Source: Vibrio splendidus
Lineage (GTDB): Bacteria > Pseudomonadota > Gammaproteobacteria > Enterobacterales > Vibrionaceae
Assembly (NCBI RefSeq): GCF_024347615.1
Contig: NZ_AP025509.1
Location: 1,550,001 to 1,614,000, forward strand
Direction of reading: 5' to 3'
Length of the DNA stretch: 64,000 bases
A model generated the notes under the pieces. It was not told where the DNA came from. It saw only the letters and a program-made list of their open reading frames with translations, and searched no databases. Positions within the stretch are counted from its first letter, which is position 1. Each line of letters starts with the position of its first letter. This document shows positions 26,394 through 34,821 of this stretch, piece by piece. The position numbers and the translations under genes are program-made.

Positions 26394-26510
26394 ATGAGCT
26401 TAAATAGTGGCTTCGATTCGGTTTTCAATCGGCTGCCTTTACTCCAGATGTTATCTGACAGCCAAGTGAAAAGTGGAGATAGCTTGCTACGTTCTAGGCC
26501 TAATAGCTAA
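26394..26510 (+). CDS. Possible 38-aa protein
   Basis: A short frame begins MSLNSGFDSVFNRLPLLQ with a good ribosome site (GAGAGGG about 6 bases upstream). It ends by overlapping the 3' end of the convergent acetoacetyl-CoA synthetase gene by 4 bases. No homologue is recognised and it may be chance. Confidence 0.25.
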   Translation: MSLNSGFDSVFNRLPLLQMLSDSQVKSGDSLLRSRPNS

Positions 26511-28558
26511 AGCGAAACAACGCGCTTTATCTCTTCCAAGACCTCGGCGTTAGCGATTGCTCCGAGGTTTTCTACATCTTTGCCATTCACGACCTGTTTC
26601 ACTGCTAGCTCCACAAGCTTGCCCGACCGTGTTTTTGGCACATCGCTGATCGCAAATATCTGGCTTGGCACATGCCTTGGTGAACAAGATGACTTGAGTT
26701 TACTCTTGATGGCGGCCAATAGCGTTTCATTTAGAATCACACCTTGCTGCAGTTGAACAAACAGCCAAATCTGCTCATTGCGGTCGACATCTTTACCGAC
26801 TGCGATGGAATCGATGATGCCCTCAATGGTGTTCACTTGCTGATAGATCTCGGCAGTACCAATTCGCACACCACCAGGGTTGAGCGTGGTGTCGCCTCGC
26901 CCGTAGAACAGGTAGCCACAATGCACGCTCTGTGCGACTTCATCACCGTGATGCCACACATTATCGAACTTGTCCCAGTAAGTGCTGTGGTAGCGCTCTC
27001 CGGTGTCATTCCAGAAGCCAACAGGGAAGTTGGGTAGGGAGTTTGTACACACCAGTTCGCCACGTTCTTGGTTGACCTTGTTGCCAGACGAATTGAACAC
27101 CTTGATGTCGACGCCAAGCCCGGCCTGTTGGCACTCGCCGCGATACACTGGCGAGATAGGATTACCCAACACAAAACAGCCACAAATATCCGTACCACCA
27201 GAAATAGACGCTAAATGCAGGTCTTGTTTGATGTGCTTGTAGACATAATCGAACTGCTCCGGGTAAAGCACAGAACCCGTCGAGCACAGTGTTCTTAAGT
27301 GAGGAAGAGAGTGACTGTCGATCGGCGAGAGTTCTGCCTTCTCAATCGCTTCTAGATACTTGGCTGAGGTGCCAAATGTCGATACATCAGCTCGCTGCGC
27401 TAAATCCCACAGAACGTTAGGTTGCGGATAAACTGGGCTGCCATCAAAGATGACCAAACAAGCCCCACTGGCGAGCGCAGAGACGTGCCAGTTCCACATC
27501 ATCCAACCACAAGTGGTGTAGTAGAACACGCGATCTTTCGGTTTAATATCGCAGTGAAGTTGATGCTCTTTTAGGTGATTGATGATGGTGCCGCCAACAG
27601 AATGCACAATGCACTTTGGCTTGCCTGTCGTACCGGAAGAGTAGAGCACAAACAGTGGTTCATTGAAGCCGACACGAATGAATCGAAGAGGTTTTGGCTG
27701 ATAGTGATTAATGATGCTTTGCCAGCTTTGGAGCGACACATCATGTTCAACTTTGTTTTTCTTTAAATCGCTCTTCTCTAAATCGCTCTTATCTAAATCA
27801 TTGTTCGGTTTCAAATAACCGATCTCACACACCTGTTTTAATTCGTTTAAGTGCTCGATGATTTGACGGTTCTTGTCCGTCATATCGAACGTTTTTCCAT
27901 TGAAGGTATAACCGTCACAGGTGAAAAGCACCTTAGGTTTCACTTGGCCAAATCGCTCAATCACACTCTCTACGCCAAAATCAGGCGAAGTCGATGTCCA
28001 AATCGCACCTAAGCTGGTGGTCGCCAACATCGCTATCACGGTTTGCGGTAGATAAGGGGTATAAGCAGCAACCACATCACCTTGTTGAACGCCGCTATCG
28101 ACAAGCCATTGTTGAACGCTAGAGACTGCTTCACACAGGGTTTTCCATGTATAACTCTGTTGTTCGCCACGCTCGTTCTCAAACCAAATTGCACGTTCAT
28201 CCGGCATCTCTTGCGCCAAACGCAGTAAGTTCTCGGCGTAGTTAACTTGAGCATTCGGGAACCACACCGCATCGCGATTTGATTTCGGCTGTTGCCAGCG
28301 GCTCTCACCTTGGGTTTTGATGAGCTCGCCTTGTGCCTTATCAAGACTGTCCTGCGAGCCCACCATTCCACAAAACTGCCATACGTTTTGCCAAAACGAC
28401 TCGGGATGTTCCACAGACCATTGATGAAGCTCCGCGTAGTTTTTCAATTCCCGCTCGAGTATGCCCTGTTGATCAAGGCTATCCATGAATCGGGTCATGT
28501 TGGCTTGTGCTATACGCTGCTCACTAGGTTGCCAAATTGGCTTATTGCTTTCGTGCAT
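26507..28558 (-). CDS. Acetoacetyl-CoA synthetase (acetoacetate-CoA ligase)
   Basis: This AMP-forming ligase turns acetoacetate into acetoacetyl-CoA. Its substrate is a product of the homogentisate pathway encoded next door. The 683-aa protein shows the adenylate motif YSSGTTGKPKCIVHS, GWMMWNWHVSAL, and the C-terminal GRGDTTLNPGGVRIG and KTRSGKLVE motifs. An acidic/basic insert near residues 270-290 contains a pentapeptide repeat (DKSDLEKSDLKK) encoded by three 15-base tandem units at 27761-27805. It is divergent from phhA, sharing a 199-base promoter region. Confidence 0.9.
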   Translation of the reverse strand: MHESNKPIWQPSEQRIAQANMTRFMDSLDQQGILERELKNYAELHQWSVEHPESFWQNVWQFCGMVGSQDSLDKAQGELIKTQGESRWQQPKSNRDAVWFPNAQVNYAENLLRLAQEMPDERAIWFENERGEQQSYTWKTLCEAVSSVQQWLVDSGVQQGDVVAAYTPYLPQTVIAMLATTSLGAIWTSTSPDFGVESVIERFGQVKPKVLFTCDGYTFNGKTFDMTDKNRQIIEHLNELKQVCEIGYLKPNNDLDKSDLEKSDLKKNKVEHDVSLQSWQSIINHYQPKPLRFIRVGFNEPLFVLYSSGTTGKPKCIVHSVGGTIINHLKEHQLHCDIKPKDRVFYYTTCGWMMWNWHVSALASGACLVIFDGSPVYPQPNVLWDLAQRADVSTFGTSAKYLEAIEKAELSPIDSHSLPHLRTLCSTGSVLYPEQFDYVYKHIKQDLHLASISGGTDICGCFVLGNPISPVYRGECQQAGLGVDIKVFNSSGNKVNQERGELVCTNSLPNFPVGFWNDTGERYHSTYWDKFDNVWHHGDEVAQSVHCGYLFYGRGDTTLNPGGVRIGTAEIYQQVNTIEGIIDSIAVGKDVDRNEQIWLFVQLQQGVILNETLLAAIKSKLKSSCSPRHVPSQIFAISDVPKTRSGKLVELAVKQVVNGKDVENLGAIANAEVLEEIKRVVSL
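27761..27805 (-). repeat. 15-base tandem repeat inside the acetoacetyl-CoA synthetase gene
   Basis: Three units: CTTTAAATCGCTCTT, CTCTAAATCGCTCTT and the diverged ATCTAAATCATTGTT. They encode (K/N)-(S/N)-D-L-x repeats in a probable surface loop and keep the frame. Confidence 0.75.
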
Positions 28559-28651
28559 TCCTTTACCTTTAACAAAAAGTTAACGATTTCAGTCTGGTAT
28601 TTAGGTTTTACAAAGTCAAAAGATCAGCAAAATAAGGGGTTGTCGGAATTG

Positions 28652-28669
28652 TGTAAATAAAATGTTACA
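28652..28669. promoter_or_regulatory. TyrR box upstream of phhA
   Basis: TGTAAA-N6-GTTACA matches the TyrR consensus with one change. It lies 88 bases before the phhA ATG, in the region shared with the divergent acetoacetyl-CoA synthetase gene. Confidence 0.65.
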
Positions 28670-28757
28670 CGATTGCCTGTTTCGAAAAATCGCGCAAATT
28701 GGCGGATATAAGGAGTGGAGATAGGCTTAAAGGGAGACATTCGAAAGGAGGTATGTA

Positions 28758-29552
28758 ATGACTCAATATCATTCTAAGCCCGTGAGCCAAGAGGGATGGG
28801 TTGAGTGGAGCCTCGAAGAAGACGCCATTTGGCACGACTTAGTGAAAAGGCAACTGGACGTCATTAATGACCGCGCATGCGATGCCTATTTACACGGTTT
28901 GACCCTGCTGGATTTGCCATTAGACAGAGTTCCCCAGCTTCCAGAGATAAACAAAGTGCTAATGGAAACAACAGGTTGGCAGGTACAGCCTGTGCCTGCG
29001 CTGATCGATTTCGACCGTTTCTTTGATTTACTCGCCAATAAGAAATTCCCAGTGGCGACATTTCTGAGAACGCGAGACGAGTTCGATTATTTACAAGAAC
29101 CTGATTTCTTTCATGAAATTTTCGGTCACTGTGCCATGCTCACCAATACCGATTTTGCGACATTCACTGAGCACTACGGAAAACTAGGCCAAGCAGCCAC
29201 ACCTAAACAACGCGCGTATCTTGCCCGTTTGTATTGGTTTACGGTCGAGTTCGGTTTAGTAAAAGAAGGTCATAGACTGAAAATCTATGGCGGTGGCATT
29301 CTTTCGTCTCCGGCGGAAACCATGTATGCGTTGGGAGGGGATTTGGCCGTTCGTGAGCGGTTCGATCTGCAAACGGTTTTAAGAACCCCTTATCGCATCG
29401 ACATCATACAACCGAAATATTACGTGATTGATGAGCTGTCTGAGCTCTTCAAAATCAGTCAGGAAAACCTATTGCAGCAAGCTGATCTCGCGATAGACGA
29501 GGGATTACTACCACCACTTTTTGAACCTAAGGAACCAACACATGTTGAATGA
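28758..29552 (+). CDS. phhA: Phenylalanine 4-monooxygenase
   Basis: PhhA hydroxylates phenylalanine to tyrosine with tetrahydropterin, Fe(II) and O2. The 264-aa catalytic-domain-only form is usual in bacteria. Visible are the iron-site motif [14 protein letters not shown] (two His) and the later Glu in the [10 protein letters not shown] segment, plus [13 protein letters not shown]. The start has a near-perfect ribosome site (AAAGGAGG, 8 bases upstream). It overlaps phhB by 11 bases, so the recycling enzyme is coupled. A TyrR-like box upstream suggests aromatic amino acid control. Confidence 0.97.
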   Translation: MTQYHSKPVSQEGWVEWSLEEDAIWHDLVKRQLDVINDRACDAYLHGLTLLDLPLDRVPQLPEINKVLMETTGWQVQPVPALIDFDRFFDLLANKKFPVATFLRTRDEFDYLQEPDFFHEIFGHCAMLTNTDFATFTEHYGKLGQAATPKQRAYLARLYWFTVEFGLVKEGHRLKIYGGGILSSPAETMYALGGDLAVRERFDLQTVLRTPYRIDIIQPKYYVIDELSELFKISQENLLQQADLAIDEGLLPPLFEPKEPTHVE

Positions 29553-29880
29553 ACAAAAATGCGAAGCCTGCAGTATCGATGCAATTTCGCTTAATAAAGA
29601 TGACCAACAATCTTTACTGTTGGAGTTGTCTGATTGGCAGATCATCGAAAGAGACGGCATCCCACAACTTGAGAAGGTGTTTAAGTTTAAGAACTACAAA
29701 CAAGCATGGGCATTCAGCAATAAAGTGTCAGAGTTGGCAGAAGAAGAATTCCACCACCCTTCGATTTTATTGGAGTGGGGTAAAGTCACCGTCACTTGGT
29801 GGAGCCACTCAATCAAAGGCCTACACAAGAATGACTTCATCTGCGCCTCACGTTGCGATGTGTTCGTGGTGAGTGAATAG
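29542..29880 (+). CDS. phhB: Pterin-4a-carbinolamine dehydratase
   Basis: It dehydrates the pterin carbinolamine made by PhhA, allowing cofactor recycling. I chose ATG 29542 (112 aa), which follows an AAGGAAC site; the longer frame from 29521 lies within phhA. The catalytic His pair is in [20 protein letters not shown] and the downstream [11 protein letters not shown]. It is the second gene of phhAB. A GGCTGGAGA/TTCTCCAGCC hairpin just after the stop (about 29889-29911) may end the transcript although it lacks a T run. Confidence 0.93.
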   Translation: MLNEQKCEACSIDAISLNKDDQQSLLLELSDWQIIERDGIPQLEKVFKFKNYKQAWAFSNKVSELAEEEFHHPSILLEWGKVTVTWWSHSIKGLHKNDFICASRCDVFVVSE

Positions 29881-29925
29881 TCTTTCTGGCTGGAGAGGTA
29901 CTTCTCCAGCCTCTGTGATTCGAAC

Positions 29926-29966
29926 ATCTCATTATTCGACTCATATTATGATTTGAATAATGAGAT
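29926..29966. repeat. Inverted repeat upstream of the Fic gene
   Basis: ATCTCATTATTC (29926-29937) and GAATAATGAGAT (29955-29966) are perfect 12-base arms. The imperfect palindrome TCATATTATGA sits between them and a related CATAATGTGA follows at about 29976. It is 57 bases before the Fic start and looks like an operator region. Confidence 0.55.
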
Positions 29967-30022
29967 TAAACGGCTCATAATGTGATTAGAATAAGTGTAA
30001 CTTTCGCATCATGAGGCGTATT

Positions 30023-31123
30023 ATGTGGATTTGGCAACAAGATAATTGGCCAAACTTTGTTTGGGATAATCAGAAAATAGGCGTGAGGTTAAGAGAAGTA
30101 CGGCTTAATCAAGGCATCCTATTGGGCAAGATAACCTCTCAATCCGCAGACCAAACGCAAACAATGCTCGATACTTTGCTAGCGAACATTGTCCATTCTA
30201 GTGCGATCGAAGGAGAAAAACTCAACGCCTTCTCGGTTCGTTCTTCTTTAGCCAACAAGCTTGGCGTGAGTGAAGAGCGCGCTTTTCCTACGACAGAACA
30301 AACCGATGGCCTAGCCGAAATTATGTTGGATGCCGTGCAGAACCTCACTGAGCCACTAGCGCTTGATAGGGTTTTGCATTGGCACGATAGGCTGTTTCCT
30401 CAAGGTTACACCATGTTTAACCCTGTGATCGGAGGTCAGCTAAGAGGTGATGCTCCCATGCAAGTGGTATCGGGAAGAATTGACCGCCCGACCGTACATT
30501 TTGAAGCGCCTAGCCGAGATATTCTTGATGCTGAGTTAGATGCGTTTATCACATGGTTTAATGGTTCACTTACCGATGAGTCACTCGATCCTTTACTTAG
30601 AGCTGCGATAACTCACCTTTGGTTTATCACCTTACACCCATTAGATGACGGTAATGGCCGTATTACTCGATTGTTGACTGACTTGGCATTAGCACAGGCA
30701 GAAAAGCAGTCGGTACGTTTCTATGCGATGTCGGTGGGGATTCTCGCTAACCGTAAGCATTACTACGAGATATTGGAGCGAACCCAGAAAGGGGGACTCG
30801 ATATTAGCGAATGGTTGATGTGGTTCTTAGATACGTTAGACGAGACGTTTACAGGTGTTTTTGCTGAGGTCGATCAAACGGTTTATAAGACCAATTATTG
30901 GCGATGTGTTGATCAAACCAAGCTTACGGCAGAGCAAGTAAAAGTGTTGAATAGGATGCTCGATGGTGATTTTTCAGAAGGTATAAATGCTAGTCAATAT
31001 AAAAAGGTAGCAAAGGTAAGTAGTGCCACTGCAACACGTCATTTGAACGCTTTGATTGAGTATGGCTGCTTAGTCAAATCTGGTTCTGGTGGCAGAAGCA
31101 CGCGCTATCTGTTGCCGGAGTAG
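30023..31123 (+). CDS. Fic family protein (DUF4172 plus Fic domain)
   Basis: Fic proteins transfer AMP (or another nucleotide part) to target proteins. The 366-aa protein starts MWIWQQDNWPNF; a further in-frame ATG lies 12 bases upstream. The N-terminal DUF4172-like domain is followed by the inhibitory helix motif SSAIEG (about residues 59-64). The catalytic loop is HPLDDGNGRITR (His about residue 205), so the active site is intact and self-inhibited by the same chain. The C-terminal helix-turn-helix-like segment (NASQYKKVAKVSSATATRHL) suggests DNA binding. It may be a toxin-like or regulatory AMPylator. It sits with an AT-rich hypothetical gene between aromatic and housekeeping genes. Confidence 0.88.
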   Translation: MWIWQQDNWPNFVWDNQKIGVRLREVRLNQGILLGKITSQSADQTQTMLDTLLANIVHSSAIEGEKLNAFSVRSSLANKLGVSEERAFPTTEQTDGLAEIMLDAVQNLTEPLALDRVLHWHDRLFPQGYTMFNPVIGGQLRGDAPMQVVSGRIDRPTVHFEAPSRDILDAELDAFITWFNGSLTDESLDPLLRAAITHLWFITLHPLDDGNGRITRLLTDLALAQAEKQSVRFYAMSVGILANRKHYYEILERTQKGGLDISEWLMWFLDTLDETFTGVFAEVDQTVYKTNYWRCVDQTKLTAEQVKVLNRMLDGDFSEGINASQYKKVAKVSSATATRHLNALIEYGCLVKSGSGGRSTRYLLPE

Positions 31124-31224
31124 GGTTTATACACTCATACTTCAACTTATATGCCTCTAGTGACCGGATTTCAGTGGTATTCTAATCTTCAATTACAAAC
31201 CAACATTCAGTCAACTAAACATAC

Positions 31225-32106
31225 ATGAACCGAGACAGTAGGACTTTGATGAAAGCACCTTTAAAATCGAGTGGCGAAAAAGGTATCTTCAATAAATTTG
31301 ATTGGGTTAAAGAGGCAGATAGCAAACTCATTAGTGCGAAATTACTTAGAGAAAGCGGCAATCAGAAAACATTAGAACTTGAATCATTAATGAAGACTAC
31401 CTCTTACACATCAAGTGATGTTTTTGAGGTCTTAACTATCAAAGATGCTGCTTACAAATCGAGTGTTTTGATGTTGGGATATGCACTTGAGTTGTTACTT
31501 AAATCAGGGGTTGTGTCATTACTCATATCTGCGCCTAAAGATTTACTTGAAAAAAAGGTCAGAGCTTATAGCCATAACCTAGTAAGTGTTGCTTTGGACT
31601 TAGGTATGAAACTGTCTAAGAGCGAGACTGAGCTGTTAAAAACTTTAAGTAGTTACATTATTAATGAGACACGGTATCCAGTTACTCCTGAATCAGTTGA
31701 GGATTATTGTAATAAAACTAACGAAATCAATGGTTTTATTGCTAATGATAAATGTTTTTGTGATGGACTAGAGTTTTATAGCAAGCTTAAGAAGATTATA
31801 AATGATATTGATGGAACTCCTGACAATATGAAAATCTACTCTCGTATGGAATTGGAACGAGATGGATACATCATATTTCGAGTTGGTGGCTCTCTTCCTC
31901 CTGTCATTATTGTTAAATACTGTCAGACTCAGATTGATGCCAACACAAACACATTGGGCACGATTAAAGAGTTACTTATAAATAAGAATAAACAAAATAT
32001 GTCTATCTATTCTCATTTGATGGAGTCTTCGTGGGATGCCGCTTTGTTTTTCTATGTGAGTAATAAGCAGGGCTTAACGCGCGTTCCCACTGGTAGTGAG
32101 AAATAA
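31225..32106 (+). CDS. Uncharacterised AT-rich protein, HEPN-like
   Basis: The 293-aa protein has markedly AT-rich codon use compared with its neighbours, suggesting transfer. The segment SVLMLGYALELLLKSGVVSLL, the SHNLVSVALDLG region after it and the later ETRYPVTPE resemble HEPN-type proteins (YALELxLK, then HDL, then RYP). The RNase motif R-x4-6-H is not clear (RAYSH has only three spacers), so nuclease activity is doubtful. It follows the Fic gene in the same direction by 101 bases. Possible role: partner of the Fic protein or a stand-alone accessory gene. Identification is weak. Confidence 0.65.
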   Translation: MNRDSRTLMKAPLKSSGEKGIFNKFDWVKEADSKLISAKLLRESGNQKTLELESLMKTTSYTSSDVFEVLTIKDAAYKSSVLMLGYALELLLKSGVVSLLISAPKDLLEKKVRAYSHNLVSVALDLGMKLSKSETELLKTLSSYIINETRYPVTPESVEDYCNKTNEINGFIANDKCFCDGLEFYSKLKKIINDIDGTPDNMKIYSRMELERDGYIIFRVGGSLPPVIIVKYCQTQIDANTNTLGTIKELLINKNKQNMSIYSHLMESSWDAALFFYVSNKQGLTRVPTGSEK

Positions 32107-32382
32107 ACAGGAGCAAAGTCATTGAGGCTCAGTGTTCTCCTGATTCATTTTATATTTAGCTTTCGAAAATATAACCTTTCGGTTTTTATATGAGATCTGG
32201 CTCATAGCGTGCAAACTTGTTGGTGCTTTGAGCTAAACGTACTTTCCCAAACTAGCTTGACCTGCATCAGCGACTTGCTGCTTTCTCGTCCGACAGCCCT
32301 CACTATTGCTCATAGTATTGGTTTTATGAGGCTGCTCTATGATATATTTCTTGGCCAAGCGTATTACAGACGAAGGCTAATA

Positions 32383-32592
32383 ATGTCTATCAACCTTTCA
32401 CTCCTTCCACCCAGTGAGAAAAATAAAATCGAACTGGATAAGCAAGCATCGTTTCTTGTATGGAAACTGAAGCAAGCGAAATGTGGCCCTGAAGCCATTG
32501 TTGAAGAAGCAATGAAGCTAGGTGATCCAGAAGAAAAGGCTTGGTTTGATCAGTCTGTTGAAAAATACAAACGAGTAATGGGTGTCGCATAA
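32383..32592 (+). CDS. DUF3283 family protein, 69 aa
   Basis: I chose ATG 32383 (MSINLSLLPPSEKNKIELDK), preceded by GAAGG. The longer open frame upstream has no family likeness. The soluble 69-aa protein matches my memory of the Vibrio DUF3283 family (LSLLPPSEKNKIELDKQASFLVW region and the acidic C-terminal half). The function is unknown. It precedes yeeN by 96 bases. The stretch 32107-32382 before it contains no gene or clear signal. Confidence 0.75.
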   Translation: MSINLSLLPPSEKNKIELDKQASFLVWKLKQAKCGPEAIVEEAMKLGDPEEKAWFDQSVEKYKRVMGVA

Positions 32593-32688
32593 ACGCAGAC
32601 AAACCTTACCCAGCAAAGCTGTTGAATTGAAATGACGCAGTAATTTGCTAGAATTTGCACCGTTAATTGAATCAGAGAGAAGATCCCG

Positions 32689-33405
32689 ATGGGAAGAAGT
32701 TTTGAAGTGCGCAAGGCCTCAATGGCGAAAACTGCAGGCGCAAAAATTAAAGTTTATTCTAAATACGGTAAAGAGATTTACGTACTGGCTAAGAACGGTA
32801 GCTCTGACCCAGACATGAACTTACCTCTTAAGCACCTGATTGCTAAAGCGAAGAAAGACCAAGTACCCGCTCACGTTATTGACAAAGCGATCGATAAAGC
32901 GAACGGCGGCGGCGGTGAAGACTTCCAACCAGCTCGTTACGAAGGTTTTGGCCCAGGTGGCACAAGCGTAATCGTTGACTGTTTAACAGATAACGGCAAC
33001 CGTACTTTCCAAGACGTTCGCCAATGTTTCGTTAAAACTGGCGCGAAAATCGGTGTTGAAGGTACTGTTTCTCACATGTTCGCTCACCAAGCTGTATTCC
33101 AGTTTGCTGGTGAAGATGACGAGATCATCCTAGAAACGCTAATGATGGAAGATGTAGACGTGACTGACGTTGAGCTAGAAGACGGTGTTATCACTGTATT
33201 CGCTCCAACGACTGAGTTCTTCAAAACGAAGACTGCATTACACACTGCGTTCCCTGAGCTAACGCTAGACGTTGAGGAAATCACTTTCGTTCCTCAAACA
33301 ACTACGCCAGTAGCTGAAGAAGATTCTGAGAAGTTCCAGAAGTTCTTAGACATGCTTGACGACTGTGATGACGTTCAGCAGGTTTACCACAACGCTGAGC
33401 TGTAA
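32689..33405 (+). CDS. yeeN: YebC/PmpR family protein, YeeN type
   Basis: YebC-like proteins act as translation factors that relieve ribosome stalling at proline runs and were earlier described as transcription regulators. The 238-aa length and the N-terminal [15 protein letters not shown] are typical of the YeeN branch. Other matches are the central [19 protein letters not shown] and the acidic C terminus [18 protein letters not shown]. It has its own promoter region and strong terminator. Confidence 0.93.
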   Translation: MGRSFEVRKASMAKTAGAKIKVYSKYGKEIYVLAKNGSSDPDMNLPLKHLIAKAKKDQVPAHVIDKAIDKANGGGGEDFQPARYEGFGPGGTSVIVDCLTDNGNRTFQDVRQCFVKTGAKIGVEGTVSHMFAHQAVFQFAGEDDEIILETLMMEDVDVTDVELEDGVITVFAPTTEFFKTKTALHTAFPELTLDVEEITFVPQTTTPVAEEDSEKFQKFLDMLDDCDDVQQVYHNAEL

Positions 33406-33456
33406 TATCAATCAATAATTGATAGCTTTGCTCTTGTGAGTAGAATGTAGAATACA

Positions 33457-33486
33457 AAAAACCGAGCCTAGTGCTCGGTTTTTTTA
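33457..33486 (+). terminator. Terminator after yeeN
   Basis: AACCGAGC and GCTCGGTT with a 5-base loop (33460-33480), A-rich before and T-rich after. Confidence 0.92.
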
Positions 33487-33566
33487 TGGGGGTAATTCAG
33501 GCATTTATCTGTGAACATAGCTTTTTTATCGTAGCGCTTTGATCGCAGCTTCTAGATCATAAGCCC

Positions 33567-33578
33567 TTGATCATCGTT
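33567..33578 (+). promoter_or_regulatory. Isolated RctB-type 12-mer over the DUF2798 stop codon
   Basis: TTGATCATCGTT, identical to the site at 6911-6922 and one base from the ori2 iterons at 4171 and 4216. It covers the stop codon (33571-33573) of the minus-strand gene. Confidence 0.45.
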
Positions 33579-33822
33579 CCGTGATCTCTGGTACGCAAAG
33601 CGTTCTCGGGCGACAAATCCATGCTGAGAGTTTTCTGATCAAAGGGAGCACGGTGAGGTTGAGCGTGATGGCACACGGCCAAGCAATCAAAAAGCTTTGC
33701 AGCCAGATTGGCGGCCATTCGTGGCTGAATCCCATTTTGTAGCCAGAAATTAACCCAGACATGATGGTCGCCATGGTCAGGGAGGATAAAATCGCGGTTA
33801 CCCAAAATTGTTTGTTGTTCAT
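33571..33822 (-). CDS. DUF2798 family small membrane protein
   Basis: The 83-aa protein has two membrane segments (ILSSLTMATIMSGLISGYKMG and LQSFLIAWPCAITLNLTVLPLI), the pattern of DUF2798 proteins, whose role is unknown. The conserved WPPIWLQSFLIAWP is visible. It is divergent from the LysR gene at 33907 with 84 bases between them, so that regulator probably controls it. The last residues differ from usual family C termini, and the stop lies in an RctB-type 12-mer. Confidence 0.78.
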   Translation of the reverse strand: MNNKQFWVTAILSSLTMATIMSGLISGYKMGFSHEWPPIWLQSFLIAWPCAITLNLTVLPLIRKLSAWICRPRTLCVPEITER

Positions 33823-33906
33823 ACAGTGTTCTCCCGTGATTTTCTGTTGTTGATGAGATAAGGTTACATCTATCCATTAGTGAGAAAAATAGGCACATAT
33901 AGAAGC

Positions 33907-34809
33907 ATGAATTCCATATTTGGAAACATTGATGATCTGTTCTTATTCTGTGCAGTGGTTGAAGAGGGCTCTTTGCTATCGGCCTCTAAACGGCTGCAAT
34001 TGCCTGTGTCGACCATGTCGCGTCGGTTAACCGCATTGGAAGATCGCCTGAATATCCGACTTTTAGAAAAGAAAGGTCGTGAGCTGGTGGCCACTAAAGA
34101 CGGTGAGGCGGCCTTTGCTGCACTGAGCAGTGGCATGGAGTCTATCCATCAAGGCTTTAATAGCTTGTTGGAAGAGCGTGATGCTATCCAAGGTAAGATT
34201 AAGCTCGCAGTGCCTCATAACTTCTATAGTGGCTTTCTAGGGGCGACAGTAGAGCAATTCCTCACTCAATATCCGAACGTTCAGCTCGACCTAACCCTGA
34301 GCCAGCAGCAGCTTATTCCTCAGACCGATCGTGACTTACTGATTACGTTTAAGATCTCGGATATGGAAGGCATGATTGCTCGGCCACTTTTCAAAGCCAA
34401 GCACGGATTTTTCGCAAGCCAAGAATATTTAGATTCGCGTGAGACAATTGAAAAACCGGACGACTTAGAGCATCAAGACTGGATTAACGTCGACGATGTG
34501 TTTGATATGCCGCTCTACAAGTCCGACCGCTTAGAACAGATGATCACGATTAAACCCAAGTTCATCGTCAACGATATTCATGCGGTGGCGGCCGCAGCGC
34601 AAAAAGGCTTGGGGCTCGCTTCATTGCCTTTTCGTCATGTATCCCCTGAGATGAATTTGATTCAAGTGCTCCCTGAGTATCATCGGGGTGATCGCCAAGC
34701 GTATTTAGTGTACAAAGAAAGAAAATATCAGCCAAAGGCTTTGACCCTGCTTATTGATGCATTGATTGAGAGTGTTCGATCTTTTCATAGCGATGACTTG
34801 GTCAAATAA
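33907..34809 (+). CDS. LysR-family transcriptional regulator
   Basis: This regulator has the N-terminal winged helix (LFLFCAVVEEGSLLSASKRL, then STMSRRLTALEDRL) and a C-terminal effector domain. I chose ATG 33907 (300 aa, MNSIFGNIDD) rather than 33880, because LysR proteins normally start close to the helix-turn-helix. It lies 12 bases before a hydroxyacid dehydrogenase gene and divergent from DUF2798; it may regulate both. The effector is unknown. Confidence 0.88.
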   Translation: MNSIFGNIDDLFLFCAVVEEGSLLSASKRLQLPVSTMSRRLTALEDRLNIRLLEKKGRELVATKDGEAAFAALSSGMESIHQGFNSLLEERDAIQGKIKLAVPHNFYSGFLGATVEQFLTQYPNVQLDLTLSQQQLIPQTDRDLLITFKISDMEGMIARPLFKAKHGFFASQEYLDSRETIEKPDDLEHQDWINVDDVFDMPLYKSDRLEQMITIKPKFIVNDIHAVAAAAQKGLGLASLPFRHVSPEMNLIQVLPEYHRGDRQAYLVYKERKYQPKALTLLIDALIESVRSFHSDDLVK

Positions 34810-34821
34810 AAGGAGAAAGAA

